From positions 248,001 to 312,000 of the forward strand of contig NZ_AUHG01000011.1 of NCBI RefSeq assembly GCF_000423065.1: 64,000 nt of DNA, in the 5' to 3' direction. Within the stretch, counting starts at the first letter, position 1, and each line of letters starts with the position of its first letter. Of this stretch, positions 1-9,756 are shown in pieces. The position numbers and the translations under genes are program-made. Under the pieces are notes generated by a model. That model was given only the letters and a program-made list of their open reading frames with translations, made no database searches and was not told the DNA's origin. This DNA is from Christiangramia echinicola DSM 19838. GTDB lineage: Bacteria > Bacteroidota > Bacteroidia > Flavobacteriales > Flavobacteriaceae.

Positions 1-76
1 AAAAGCAACCGGTATCATCCAGGCTTTGGATAATTCCAGGTTGAAGAAGAAAAAAGTAAGAATAAGACAGATTTAA
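1..76 (+). CDS. C-terminal end of a protein, possibly a DEAD-box RNA helicase (partial)
   Basis: An open frame enters from the left edge (codons from base 2) and stops with TAA at 74-76. The last 24 residues include ALDNSRLKKKKVRIRQI. The spacing and the basic end resemble the C-terminal edge of the DbpA RNA-binding domain of DEAD-box helicases, which also ends in a GKxxRVRxL-like strand. That is a weak similarity judged by eye. Nothing else of the gene is in the window, so the assignment is tentative. Confidence 0.4.
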   Translation, partial: KATGIIQALDNSRLKKKKVRIRQI

Positions 77-94
77 AATGCTAATCGTGGAAAA

Positions 95-1522
95 CTAATG
101 AAACCAATCTGCCGGTTCATTTTCTATCACTTCTTCAATGCTATTGAGTGGGAGTTTATTTAGATTGTTTTTGGTATTAATGTAACGGCTCACCAGGCGG
201 TCTGTATAACTTGAATTTTTCTGTGGAATCAAATAATTTCTAAAATCTTCCGGATGTGAAAAATCCTCTGAATTATTAATAAATCCGTAGCCCGCATATC
301 TTCCTTTATCCAGGTAAATAAAAGATTTTTCTTCCTTCGTTCGGCCTTTTTCCATGATCAAACATGAGTTCTCATATTGATTTATAAAATCTAGCGCATG
401 GGCCACACGATCATTATAATCATCAACCTCAATTTGACCTTTACAAACTCCGCTGCAACTATGAATCTTATAATGATCACAGGTCGTAACGCCTCTTTGT
501 AACCCGGCGTACTTGGGACATAATTCAAATTTTTCACATACATATTCCATAAATTTTATCGCTTCTTCCCGGGTATAAAATTTCATCCAGTTCACCGGTG
601 AGATCTTGTTTTTATGAAGTGCAAAAACCTCAATACCTTTTTGATTATGATAGGAGGTAAGTGTATATGGTTTTGTATATTTTTTCTGAGCTTTGTTGAA
701 TTTCGGATAGTATTTCAGAATAAGATCTGATTCTCTCAAAAGCGCTAAAAATTCATTCCCGGTAAGCTCATAATCAATACTGTAAGTTTCCTGCATCAAT
801 TTGTACTTCCGGTTAGATCGCTCCTGAAAATGAGATTTAATTCGGCTTTTTATGTTTTTTGCTTTCCCTATATATAAAGGAATCCCATCCTTATCCTTAA
901 AAAAGTAAACTCCGGTTTCCTTCGGTAATTTTTCAAAATCAGAATTTTTGAAGTTTGGAGGCAGGTAAGCTGCTCCGGTCTTTCGGTTAAGAAACTCAGT
1001 GATCACTTCATATTCAGGATCCAGGGAAACACAACGTTGAAACAGCGTTACTGTAGCCTCGCAATCGCCTCCGGCACGATGCCTGTCAAAGTGCGGAATA
1101 TTGATACTGGTACAAATATTACCAAGGCTATAAGAGAAAAGTCCGGGAATAAGTTTCTTCGTTAAACGAACCGTACAAATGCGCTTTCTTTTGAAATCCC
1201 TGTTGATATTAGAGAATTCAGCACGTAGAATATTATAGTCGAAACTCACATTATGTGCCACAAAAATACAGTCCCTGGTGATCTTTTCTACTTCGTCTGC
1301 AATTTCAGAAAACTGAGGGGCGTTGCTCACCATCTCATCATTGATACCGGTAAGACTTTCAATATATAATGGAATTGACTGACTTGGATTTACCAGGGAA
1401 GAATATTGATCTATTAATTCTCCGTTTTGTACAACCATCACGCAAATTTCCGTTATTCTATTGCCCTTTATCCCGTTGCCGGTAGTCTCAATATCGGTAA
1501 TGGCGAACTTCGCATCTTTCAT
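95..1522 (-). CDS. DEDDh exonuclease fused to a GIY-YIG (UvrC/Cho-like) nuclease domain
   Basis: The 475-residue protein joins two nuclease folds. Residues about 6-165 form a DnaQ-like 3'-5' exonuclease: the DIETTG motif supplies the first acidic pair, AHNVSFD the second, and HRAGGDCEAT the late His and Asp. Residues about 200-280 form a GIY-YIG domain (GVYFFKDKDGIPLYIGKAKNIKSR), as in the N-terminus of UvrC and Cho. A cysteine-containing C-terminal part follows. Such fusions are annotated as DNA polymerase III epsilon-like proteins, but a repair role is more likely than replication proofreading. It is a single gene converging on the plus-strand gene at the left edge. The start has no competitor nearby. 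Confidence 0.85.
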   Translation of the reverse strand: MKDAKFAITDIETTGNGIKGNRITEICVMVVQNGELIDQYSSLVNPSQSIPLYIESLTGINDEMVSNAPQFSEIADEVEKITRDCIFVAHNVSFDYNILRAEFSNINRDFKRKRICTVRLTKKLIPGLFSYSLGNICTSINIPHFDRHRAGGDCEATVTLFQRCVSLDPEYEVITEFLNRKTGAAYLPPNFKNSDFEKLPKETGVYFFKDKDGIPLYIGKAKNIKSRIKSHFQERSNRKYKLMQETYSIDYELTGNEFLALLRESDLILKYYPKFNKAQKKYTKPYTLTSYHNQKGIEVFALHKNKISPVNWMKFYTREEAIKFMEYVCEKFELCPKYAGLQRGVTTCDHYKIHSCSGVCKGQIEVDDYNDRVAHALDFINQYENSCLIMEKGRTKEEKSFIYLDKGRYAGYGFINNSEDFSHPEDFRNYLIPQKNSSYTDRLVSRYINTKNNLNKLPLNSIEEVIENEPADWFH

Positions 1523-1684
1523 GGTGGAAAATTACAGTATAATTGGAAAATATCCAAACAATAGGATAAAATCCAATTTTATTAGATCTTCTAATAAGGT
1601 TGTCGCGTTCGAAGACAGAAACTAACTGAATAAAAAAAGGACCTAACATAGATTAGATCCGTCAATTAAAATTGGGGAATAAAA

Positions 1685-3484
1685 TTATTCCTCAGCTATA
1701 TCGTTCGTGCTTTCATAGCTTTTTACCAGCCTGATAAATTCGGCACGGTAACCTTCGTTATCATTTCCTCTTCCTTTTTCCGCGAGATCCAGGACTAAAG
1801 GAAATTTTTTTCCATTGGTGAATTCAGATTCTCTCAAATTCATTCCGAATAGAGCAAGAGCAGATATAAAATTAAAATCTTCTGAAAGTTCTTTTTCAGA
1901 AGCGGTATAAACAACCTCTTCCAGAAGCTTACTTTTTTCACCGTCCGGTTCTTTATATCTGAATTTTACAGTAAGAAGTTCACCTGAATTGGTAGCTGTT
2001 GGAACTTGATTTGAATATTTGTAATCGTCGATATCTTTTAAATAATCGCTATTCACACCGGCAGGAATGATTTCATAAATGGCAGTAACATTATGGCCAC
2101 TCCCTAATTCTCCCGCATCCTTCTTGTCATCATTAAAATCTTCATCATTCAGTAGCCTGTTCTCATATCCTATGAGTCTGAAGGCCTGCACATTTTCTGG
2201 GTTGAATTCCACCTGAATTTTCACATCTTTTGCGATCGTATAAAGCGTTCCCCCAAATTCGGTTCCTAAAACTCGTTGAGCTTCCTGCATGGAATCTATA
2301 TAAGCATGATTTCCGTTACCGGCCTGCGCAAGAGTCTCCAGTTTTGAATCTTTATAATTCCCCATTCCAAAACCAAGGGCCGTTAAAAAGACACCTGATT
2401 CTCTTTTTTTCTCAATAAGATCCTTCATGGCATTATCACTATTTAGGCCTACATTAAAATCCCCATCTGTGGCCAAAATCACTCGATTATTTCCGCCTTC
2501 AATAAAATTCTTACTGGCGATTTCATAGGCTAATTCTATTCCCTGCCCTCCAGCCGTTGAACCTCCAGCATTCAACTTTCCTAAAGCTTCTTCAATTTTT
2601 ATCTTATTATCACCAGAAGTGGGTTCTAGCACAACACCTGCGGCACCAGCATAAACTACTATAGAAACTTTGTCCTTTTCTCTTAACTGATTGGTTAATA
2701 ATTTAAAAGCCGATTTTAATAACGGCAGTTTATTTTGCTGATTCATAGAGCCAGATACATCAAGAAGAAAAACGAGGTTTGATGCAGGAACATTTTCCAT
2801 CGGAACATTTTTACCCTGGATTCCTATTTTCACAATTTTAGTTTCAACATTCCAGGGAGTTTTCGCTAATTCTGTTTGAATGGAAAAAGGATGTTTTCCA
2901 TCAGGTTCTTTATAATCATAATTGAAGTAATTGATCATTTCCTCGATCTTAACTGCATCTTTCGGGATCTCGATGCCGCTATTTATCATTCTTCTAATAT
3001 TACTATAGCCTGCCTTGTCGACATCTATAGAAAAGGTAGATAGAGGCGATGTCTTAACAAGTTTAAAGATGTTCTCTTCGATCTCGTTGTAAGATTCATT
3101 AGCCGTAATTGGGGTTCCGGAAATCGCAGACTTACCTCTCATGGTAACATGAGTGTATCCGGTTACTAATTGCTCATCTGCGACTGCAACTATTTCATTT
3201 AAAGAACTAGTATCGTCTTCCAATACAATATTAATAACCGATTTTTCACCTATTCGAACTTCTTTTGTCTTAAATCCTACAAAACTAAAAACCAGGATAT
3301 CATTTTCCTTGGCTTCTATGGAATACTTTCCATCTATGTTTGTAGTAGTACCTGTGGATGTTCCTTTGATCACAACATTAACTCCCGGCAGTGATAAGTT
3401 ATCATTATCTGTAACCATTCCGGTGATCGTTTTTGCCTGCACGTTTATGCAAACGGCGAATAATAAAATGTAAAATAATCTCAT
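1685..3484 (-). CDS. Exported VWA-domain protein with N-terminal carboxypeptidase-regulatory-like domain
   Basis: I start the gene at the ATG at 3484 because it gives a signal peptide (MRLFYILLFAVCINVQA). An upstream in-frame ATG at 3559 would put about 25 charged and polar residues before it. Residues about 20-100 form a CarboxypepD_reg-like fold (GxVTD..LPGVNVVIKGTSTGT, then DGKYSI). A central von Willebrand factor A domain follows, with a MIDAS-type motif (LLDVSGSMNQ) and a later ATDGDFN motif. The C-terminal part looks like the YfbK family. The protein is 599 aa and probably periplasmic or outer-membrane associated. Its substrate is unknown. It appears monocistronic, with GT-family gene 3610-4473 upstream on the same strand. 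Confidence 0.85.
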   Translation of the reverse strand: MRLFYILLFAVCINVQAKTITGMVTDNDNLSLPGVNVVIKGTSTGTTTNIDGKYSIEAKENDILVFSFVGFKTKEVRIGEKSVINIVLEDDTSSLNEIVAVADEQLVTGYTHVTMRGKSAISGTPITANESYNEIEENIFKLVKTSPLSTFSIDVDKAGYSNIRRMINSGIEIPKDAVKIEEMINYFNYDYKEPDGKHPFSIQTELAKTPWNVETKIVKIGIQGKNVPMENVPASNLVFLLDVSGSMNQQNKLPLLKSAFKLLTNQLREKDKVSIVVYAGAAGVVLEPTSGDNKIKIEEALGKLNAGGSTAGGQGIELAYEIASKNFIEGGNNRVILATDGDFNVGLNSDNAMKDLIEKKRESGVFLTALGFGMGNYKDSKLETLAQAGNGNHAYIDSMQEAQRVLGTEFGGTLYTIAKDVKIQVEFNPENVQAFRLIGYENRLLNDEDFNDDKKDAGELGSGHNVTAIYEIIPAGVNSDYLKDIDDYKYSNQVPTATNSGELLTVKFRYKEPDGEKSKLLEEVVYTASEKELSEDFNFISALALFGMNLRESEFTNGKKFPLVLDLAEKGRGNDNEGYRAEFIRLVKSYESTNDIAEE

Positions 3485-3570
3485 AATACTTAGGTTAGAA
3501 TTGAGATCAGAGGGTAGGGCGACTGATACAATAGTTATTGAATATTGAACTAAAATCAAATTTCAGGCCG

Positions 3571-3600
3571 AAAAAAGGCAGGTAATTTAAGCCTGCCTTA
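3571..3600 (-). terminator. Rho-independent terminator of the glycosyltransferase gene
   Basis: Read on the minus strand, an inverted repeat (AAGGCAGG/CCTGCCTT) with a short AT loop is followed by a run of T. It sits ten bases after the stop of the gene at 3610-4473. Confidence 0.75.
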
Positions 3601-3609
3601 TATCAGGTT

Positions 3610-4473
3610 TTATTTCATCAAAAATTTAAACCATTGCCCGAAGTTTTTCTTCCAGATAAAAAGATCTGAAGGCATTAAGGAAGAGTAATTCAGATTCTTA
3701 GAAATTTCAGAAATTGAATGCCCTCTTACGTAATCTAATCTTTTCCATTTTTCAGGTTCAAGGTAAAAGAAGTCCTGGTGTTCACTATAATTGTCCTTAT
3801 TGACCTTACTCCACTTATCAATAAAATCATTGTATTTCACCTGGTGGGCATGACCCCAGTTTTCAAACTTGGTTCTTATCTCCTCTTCAGTCCTGGATAG
3901 GCATTCATGCAGAACAAGATTTTTAGTGTAGATAACTCTTTTTCGGGTATTTCTTCCGGTTCTATAGCTAGGAAAATTAGTGGCAAATTTTTGATTCCGG
4001 GACTCATCAACATATAATATCCCGTCCTCTACATACTTATAAAGGTTGATATAAAATCCCGCAATCTGCACCTGGTTTTTCTCAGGATGTTCCAGGTAAA
4101 CATCTTTAGATCTCAAGTCTTTTACGAATTCTTTAAAATTCACAAAATACTCATCACTATCTATTTGAATTAGCCAGTTCCCAACCCCCATTTTTATGCC
4201 TAACATAGTACGTTCTCTAACCTCATTTTCCATAGGATCGAGATTGGGATCATAGAAACAATCCTTATAAATGATTATTTTTTTAGAGGTGTCGAAAGAT
4301 TCTAACCAGGAAAAGAAATCAGGATCAATTTCAAACCTGGTTCCAGTCCAGGTTTTCTGATCCTTATCCAGAGCGATGAAAATAGAATCGGCTTCTTCGT
4401 ATACAGGAGGAATCGATTTTTTCAGCAGTTCATAATCATAAGACATTAAAAAACCTACCTGAATTTTTTTCAT
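3610..4473 (-). CDS. GT-A-like glycosyltransferase family 2-type protein
   Basis: The 287-residue soluble protein has no signal peptide. It starts with a beta strand (KKIQVGFLMSYDY) and carries IQIDSDEYF near residue 120, which fits the metal-binding DxD motif of GT-A glycosyltransferases. The preceding region contains IALDKDQKTW and KKIIIYKDCFYDP. The acceptor and donor cannot be told from sequence. It is followed by its own terminator and has no obvious pathway neighbours. A glycosyltransferase call is fair, but a specific sugar is not supported. Confidence 0.65.
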   Translation of the reverse strand: MKKIQVGFLMSYDYELLKKSIPPVYEEADSIFIALDKDQKTWTGTRFEIDPDFFSWLESFDTSKKIIIYKDCFYDPNLDPMENEVRERTMLGIKMGVGNWLIQIDSDEYFVNFKEFVKDLRSKDVYLEHPEKNQVQIAGFYINLYKYVEDGILYVDESRNQKFATNFPSYRTGRNTRKRVIYTKNLVLHECLSRTEEEIRTKFENWGHAHQVKYNDFIDKWSKVNKDNYSEHQDFFYLEPEKWKRLDYVRGHSISEISKNLNYSSLMPSDLFIWKKNFGQWFKFLMK

Positions 4474-4607
4474 ATTTTAGTTTGTACTGGAATTTATTGA
4501 ATGGCTCGTGAATTTAAATATTTTCCCGGAAAACATCAGATGTTAGATAACCAATAATGAATAGGCGGAGTTAAAAGTCTTTGTAGGCGAGATTTTAAAA
4601 TGAAAAA

Positions 4608-5063
4608 ATGCACTTAAAAACTAAAGATTATCTTTTCGTGGGAATCCAATTTTTACTATTTCTATTATTTATAATAGATTTTGCATGGATTAAATTACTC
4701 CTTCCTAATATTATTAAAATTGTAGCTGCAATAATTGCTATTCTAGGCCTTGTGGTATTGCTGCTGGCTATTCTTCAATTAAATAGGAATCTATCACCAT
4801 TTCCATCTCCAAAATCAAATTCTGAATTAGTGCAAACCGGACTTTATAAGTTTATAAGACATCCAATATATACGGGGATTTTATTGAGCTTTTTCGGTTA
4901 TGCTTTTTTCACGGAATCATTCTTTTGGGTATTGACAACCATTTTCCTGTATATACTTTTTCTATATAAGTTGAAATATGAAGAGAAAATGTTGGCAGAC
5001 CGGTTTGAGAACTATTCAAATTACAAGAAAAAGACTGGTAGATTTTTCCCGAAGTTATTTTAA
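4608..5063 (+). CDS. Isoprenylcysteine carboxyl methyltransferase (ICMT/PEMT)-family membrane protein
   Basis: The 151-residue protein has about four membrane segments. It carries the ICMT-like signature: GLYKFIRHPIYTGILLSF (residues about 82-100), then YEEKMLADRFENYSNYKK near the end. These residues bind the methyl donor in the family. Bacterial members methylate unknown isoprenoid or lipid substrates, since protein prenylation is absent. The gene stands alone between the minus-strand glycosyltransferase and the catalase gene. Confidence 0.8.
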   Translation: MHLKTKDYLFVGIQFLLFLLFIIDFAWIKLLLPNIIKIVAAIIAILGLVVLLLAILQLNRNLSPFPSPKSNSELVQTGLYKFIRHPIYTGILLSFFGYAFFTESFFWVLTTIFLYILFLYKLKYEEKMLADRFENYSNYKKKTGRFFPKLF

Positions 5064-5216
5064 GCTGGTTGTCTTTTATCAAAAAGGTGATTAAAGAATT
5101 GAAATTATGTTTTGTGAGAAACACCTTATTAAGAAAAGTTTGAAGAATGTTTAACAATCTATTGATTATCGCTCTAGGTTCATAATTATAACTTTAAGGG
5201 AATCAAAAAATTAAAA

Positions 5217-7343
5217 ATGGAGAACGATAATAAAGATGGAAAAAAGAAGGATTTGGAGCAAAACATATCTGATCCTGAAGGGAAAACTATGACCACGAAT
5301 CAGGGAGTAAAGGTAAATGATACCAATAATTCCCTGAAGGCAGGAGAACGGGGTGCGACACTGTTAGAAGATTTTATTTTAAGGGAAAAGATCACGCATT
5401 TTGATCATGAGAGAATTCCCGAAAGGATTGTTCATGCAAGAGGAAGCGCCGCTCATGGTTATTTTGAATTATATGAAAGTCAGGAGAAATATTCCAAGGC
5501 TGGAATTTTTACAGATACTAATAGAAAAACACCGGTTTTCACCCGTTTTTCTACCGTAGCCGGTTCTAAAGGTTCGGCAGATTTGGCGCGTGATGTTCGA
5601 GGTTTTGCAGTTAAATTTTATACGGAAGAAGGAGTATTTGACCTGGTTGGAAATAACATGCCGATTTTCTTTATTCAGGATGCTATGAAATTTCCAGATC
5701 TAATTCATGCGGTAAAGCCAGAACCACATCGTGAAATTCCGCAGGCAGCCTCAGCTCATGATACTTTTTATGACTTTGTTTCTCGCACACCAGAAACTTT
5801 ACATAATCATATATGGGCGATGAGCGACCGGGCTATTCCTAGAAGTTTCAGGATGATGGAAGGATTTGGAATTCATACTTTCAGATTGATAAATAAAGAA
5901 GGGAAGTCTCATTTTGTTAAGTTTCACTGGAAGCCATTATTAGGTGTAAAATCAGTAACCTGGGATGAAGCGGTAAAACTTCATGGAGCAGATACAGATT
6001 TTCATCGTAGAGATCTATGGGATGCTATTGATTCTGGTCAATTCCCTGAATGGGAGTTAGGAATTCAGGTGGTGCCAGAAGAAGATGAACACAAATTTGA
6101 TTTCGATCTTCTGGACCCTACAAAATTGATCCCTGAAGAAATAGTGCCAGTGCAGCGAATAGGTAAAATGACCCTGAATAGAAATCCTGAGAATTTCTTT
6201 GCAGAAACAGAACAGGTTGCTTTTCACCCTGGTCATATTGTTCCAGGAATAGATTTTAGTAATGATCCGTTGCTTCAGGGAAGGTTATTCTCTTATACAG
6301 ATACGCAATTATCAAGATTAGGGAGTCCTAATTTTCATGAGATTCCAATAAACCGACCTATTAATCCAACACATAATAATCAACGTGACGGACATATGAG
6401 AATGACCGTTAACAAGGGAAATACGGCATATTTCCCGAATTCTATGGGTGGTGGATGCCCGCATATGGCTAAAATGGCTGAAGGTGGGTTCACCAGTTAT
6501 GAAGAAAGAATTGATGCGAATAAAGTAAGAGCCAGAAGTGAGAGTTTCAGCGATCATTTTTCACAGCCTGGAATATTTTATAGAAGTTTAGAAACTTGGG
6601 AGAAGAATCACGTGGCTGAGGCCTATTCTTTTGAACTTGGAAAGTGTACTCAGGATCATATAAAAGAAAGAATGCTCTGGCTTATCAATAAGATCGATAA
6701 AGACCTTGCCCAGAAAGTTGCTGACAACCTAGGGATGAAAGTGCCTTCTAAGATCGAGAAGCCGGTAAATCAGGCTATTGGAGCAGATGATGATGGCAAG
6801 AAAAATGAACCGCAGGAGAGAAAAGATTATATAGACAAATCTGAAGCCTTGAGTCAGACGCATATCAAAACTGATAGCATCGCGACGAGAAAGATCGCGT
6901 TTCTGGTTAGTGATGGTTTTGATGCAGAGAATGTAAGTAAGATGAAAGAAGCCCTGGAAAAGAAGAATGCTGTGGTTAATCTTGTTGCCACTCATGGCGG
7001 AAACGTAAAATGTTCTGAAGGTGAAATGCATCCGGTTGACGCTGCATTAATGACTACTGAAAGTGTTGCATTTGATGCCATATATATTCCGGGTGGAGCT
7101 AAAAGTGTAAAAGCTTTAAAAAATAATGCTAAGGCTAAGAAATTCATCAATGAAAGTTTAAAGCATTGCAAAGCCATTGCAGTAGATTCAGAAGGAGAGG
7201 AGTTATTTGATGAGACCTTCGGAAAAGACTTCAAAGATGATAAAGCTGTTTGTATCAATAAGAAACCAGCAGATTTTATTAAAGCCATTGGAATGCATCG
7301 AAACTGGGAAAGAGAGGATAAAGCTAAAATGATTCCGGCTTAG
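5217..7343 (+). CDS. katE: Large-subunit (HPII-type, clade 2) catalase
   Basis: This 708-residue cytoplasmic heme enzyme converts hydrogen peroxide to water and oxygen. The catalytic His is H73 in ERIVHARGSAAHGYF, the active-site Asn lies in GNNMPIFFIQD, and the heme-ligand Tyr lies in RLFSYTDTQ. Residues about 565-700 form the extra flavodoxin/DJ-1-like C-terminal domain (RKIAFLVSDGFDAENV, then IPGGAKSV) that defines the large clade. The N-terminus has a charged extension. The length and domain order match E. coli HPII. The gene is monocistronic, with a terminator directly after it. Confidence 0.95.
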   Translation: MENDNKDGKKKDLEQNISDPEGKTMTTNQGVKVNDTNNSLKAGERGATLLEDFILREKITHFDHERIPERIVHARGSAAHGYFELYESQEKYSKAGIFTDTNRKTPVFTRFSTVAGSKGSADLARDVRGFAVKFYTEEGVFDLVGNNMPIFFIQDAMKFPDLIHAVKPEPHREIPQAASAHDTFYDFVSRTPETLHNHIWAMSDRAIPRSFRMMEGFGIHTFRLINKEGKSHFVKFHWKPLLGVKSVTWDEAVKLHGADTDFHRRDLWDAIDSGQFPEWELGIQVVPEEDEHKFDFDLLDPTKLIPEEIVPVQRIGKMTLNRNPENFFAETEQVAFHPGHIVPGIDFSNDPLLQGRLFSYTDTQLSRLGSPNFHEIPINRPINPTHNNQRDGHMRMTVNKGNTAYFPNSMGGGCPHMAKMAEGGFTSYEERIDANKVRARSESFSDHFSQPGIFYRSLETWEKNHVAEAYSFELGKCTQDHIKERMLWLINKIDKDLAQKVADNLGMKVPSKIEKPVNQAIGADDDGKKNEPQERKDYIDKSEALSQTHIKTDSIATRKIAFLVSDGFDAENVSKMKEALEKKNAVVNLVATHGGNVKCSEGEMHPVDAALMTTESVAFDAIYIPGGAKSVKALKNNAKAKKFINESLKHCKAIAVDSEGEELFDETFGKDFKDDKAVCINKKPADFIKAIGMHRNWEREDKAKMIPA

Positions 7344-7370
7344 AGTATTTTCGAATTTCAAATCTTTTAG

Positions 7371-7402
7371 AAAGTCCCGTTCTCATGAAACGGGACTTTT
7401 TT
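7371..7402 (+). terminator. Terminator after the catalase gene
   Basis: The inverted repeat AAAGTCCCGTT/AACGGGACTTT (imperfect, small loop) followed by T-rich sequence begins 28 bases after the catalase stop codon. Confidence 0.85.
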
Positions 7403-7753
7403 ATTTACGCGATAATTAAATCAAAAGAATATTTAAAATAATCGATAGCACCACGTTAAGTATCTAACCAGTTCTTTTGCAGGTATCAGGATGTTTATTT
7501 TAATATAATTTATTTGCCCATTTTAGGGAACATATACGATAAGTTCTTTTCTTCAGTGGTCTTTTTGCTATTTGTGTGGTCATTTTTATTTCTTACCCAT
7601 TGATCTAATTCTTCTGGTACAAAGATGAATGCTAAAGGGTTAATTTTAAAATATAATTGTTAGATACTGCATTTTTTATAGGAATGTTAGGAATTAATTT
7701 TTCCAATTCTAATTATAAAAACAGAACTTACCGCGCTCAAAACTCGAGTAAAT
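7403..7753. other. Intergenic region between the catalase and DUF808 genes
   Basis: This AT-rich stretch has no convincing coding frame on either strand. A minus-strand open frame starts inside it from the DUF808 gene side (7687-8010) but is antisense to the clear DUF808 product. Promoters for 7754-8632 must lie here, but I cannot place one with confidence. Confidence 0.4.
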
Positions 7754-8632
7754 ATGGCTTCAGGATTTTTCGCTCTTTTGGATGATATCGCAACATTAAT
7801 GGATGACGTTGCAGCAATGAGTAAGGTTGCCGGCAAAAAAACTGCCGGACTTCTAGGGGACGATCTCGCGGTAAATGCTGAAAAAGCTTCCGGTTTCCTT
7901 TCAGACAGAGAGATTCCTGTTCTATGGGCAATTACTAAAGGTTCTTTTATAAATAAACTAATCATTCTACCCATTGCTTTTTTACTTAGTGCATTTGTTC
8001 CTATAGCCATTAAAATAATCCTTATTATCGGGGGACTTTATCTTTCATATGAAGGCGCTCATAAAATTTACGAATGGATTGTTCCGCATAAAAAAAAGGA
8101 AGACATACATGATCTTCAGGACCTTACTAAAGAAGAAATGTTGAAGCACGAACAGGAAAAAATTAAATCTGCTATTTTGGTAGATTTTATTTTATCTGTT
8201 GAAATCGTAATAATAGCCTTAAGCTCAGTAGAGCAGGCAGAATTATTGAATCAGATATTTGTTGTTTCTATTATCGCAGTAATAGCTACAATTGGTGTTT
8301 ATGGAATTGTTGGTCTAATCGTGAGAATGGATGAATTCGGAGTAAAACTTATTAATTTAAATGAGCGTGATAATAGTTTCTCAGACAAAGTTGGTCGATT
8401 CCTGGTTCAGGGACTTCCATGGGTGATTAAATCTTTGAGTATTATTGGGACCATAGCTTTAATACTGGTGTCTGGAGGAATATTTGTACATAATCTTCAT
8501 TTTATACATGACATCGTTCATAGTCTTCCATCTATCGTTGGGGAATTTTTAGTAGGACTTGTAGTTGGTTTTACAGTCCTTCCAGTTATAACTTTTGGAA
8601 AGAAAATATGGAAATCGATTTTTAAAAAATAA
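7754..8632 (+). CDS. DUF808 (YedI-like) inner-membrane protein
   Basis: The 292-residue protein starts MASGFFALLDDIATLMDDVAAMSKVAGKKTAGLLGDD in spirit of the DUF808 family: an N-terminal amphipathic region rich in D and A, then several hydrophobic helices from about residue 70 to the end. A conserved GGLYLSYEGAHKIYEW segment follows the first pair of membrane helices. E. coli YedI is the best-known relative, and its function is unknown. There is no operon partner; the next gene is 445 bp away. Confidence 0.85.
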   Translation: MASGFFALLDDIATLMDDVAAMSKVAGKKTAGLLGDDLAVNAEKASGFLSDREIPVLWAITKGSFINKLIILPIAFLLSAFVPIAIKIILIIGGLYLSYEGAHKIYEWIVPHKKKEDIHDLQDLTKEEMLKHEQEKIKSAILVDFILSVEIVIIALSSVEQAELLNQIFVVSIIAVIATIGVYGIVGLIVRMDEFGVKLINLNERDNSFSDKVGRFLVQGLPWVIKSLSIIGTIALILVSGGIFVHNLHFIHDIVHSLPSIVGEFLVGLVVGFTVLPVITFGKKIWKSIFKK

Positions 8633-9077
8633 GGTTATCATCATTATTTAGAAAGACTCAAATATTATTTCGATCAGTATTTTAAGAGGACTCTCATCCC
8701 GATTATTTCTGAACGGAGATTTTTTTATTTTGAAAGTATTACTATAAAACATTGAGCTCACATTGAATTTGGGGAGAAATATTGATTATCCAAAAATTGG
8801 AGGTTGGGGGGTGATGCCTCCTGGGAAAAATAGTAAACTATGATTATATAATTCTAGCTGATAAGATTTATGATTATGGTTTTATTTTACTATAAATTTT
8901 ATTTTGTTAGGATCTTCACATCAATTTTGGCGCATCAATGGAAGGATGTAAAGGCCTAATTTTTAAAAGTGAAATTATATATTTAACACACTCAACGGTA
9001 CTTCTAATAAAGTAGTCAGTTGTGAAATTATTCATTACTAACTTTACCCGGCGATCCTTTTTGCCAGGCTTTTTATT
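8633..9077. other. AT-rich intergenic region before the regulator block
   Basis: No supportable gene is present. A minus-strand frame at 8916-9110 is low in coding character. The region presumably carries the promoter of the MarR-like gene. A TGGCGC-N5-TGG sequence near 8927 loosely resembles a -24/-12 element but lacks the key GC, so I do not call it. Confidence 0.35.
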
Positions 9078-9683
9078 ATGAGTATCAGCATTTTTAGTCC
9101 TGATAATCAAAATCGCAATCTTTCGAGTAAAATTGTTGCTGGTCTTGAACGTATATCAGAATCTTTTAAAGTACTTCTTTGGGAAAAAGCTAAAGTGTTC
9201 GGGATAAGTCCGATTCAAATTCAAATTTTGATTTTTATAGTCTATCACAAAACCTCATTTTGTAATGTGAGTAATTTAGCCAAAGAATTTAACCTTATGA
9301 AAGCTACAATTAGTGATGCTGTTAAGGTGATGTCTCGAAAAGAGCTAATTACTAAAGACTATAACTCCAAAGATACGCGCAGTTATAATATTCTTTTATC
9401 TGAAGAAGGAAAAAGAATAGTTAACGAAACAGAGAACTTTGCAAATCCAATTAAAGATCAACTTGGAGAAATTTCAGAGTCCGATCTAAAAAATTTATTT
9501 GAAACTCTAAGCAAATTAATTCACCAACTAAACCAAAATGGAATTTTAACTGTTCAACGTACTTGTTACGTATGTAATTTTTATAGGAAAAATAAAAATA
9601 CGGATTATTGTAATTTATTGAATAAAGAATTACTAAACTCTGATATTCGTTTGGATTGCCCCGAATTTGAAAAAAGTAAGTAA
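9078..9683 (+). CDS. MarR-like winged-helix regulator with a C-terminal four-cysteine tail
   Basis: Residues about 15-150 read as a MarR-type winged helix: helices, then NVSNLAKEFNLMKATISDAVKVMSRK as the recognition helix-turn-helix, then a wing (DTRSYNILLSEEGKR). After it the protein adds about 45 residues with four cysteines in the pattern CX2CX11CX15C followed by PEF. Canonical MarR proteins end near residue 150, so the tail is an addition. It could bind zinc or an iron-sulfur cluster and make the regulator redox- or metal-responsive; that is inference. A related CX2C...C...CxxF layout recurs in the small protein at 12593-12754. The gene leads a plus-strand block with two-component genes. 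Confidence 0.7.
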   Translation: MSISIFSPDNQNRNLSSKIVAGLERISESFKVLLWEKAKVFGISPIQIQILIFIVYHKTSFCNVSNLAKEFNLMKATISDAVKVMSRKELITKDYNSKDTRSYNILLSEEGKRIVNETENFANPIKDQLGEISESDLKNLFETLSKLIHQLNQNGILTVQRTCYVCNFYRKNKNTDYCNLLNKELLNSDIRLDCPEFEKSK

Positions 9684-9756
9684 GAGGTTTTATTCAATAT
9701 CCCGTTTAGAAACTGATTTATCTGATATAGTAATAATTCGTAAAAATAAAAAAAAT

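Noticed and set aside
7687-8010. 107-codon minus-strand frame at the DUF808 gene start
   Set aside because: It is antisense to the conserved DUF808 N-terminus, which is the real gene.
8927-8941. Possible -24/-12 promoter upstream of the MarR-like gene
   Set aside because: TGGCGC is present but the -12 TTGC is absent; spacing is right only by chance.
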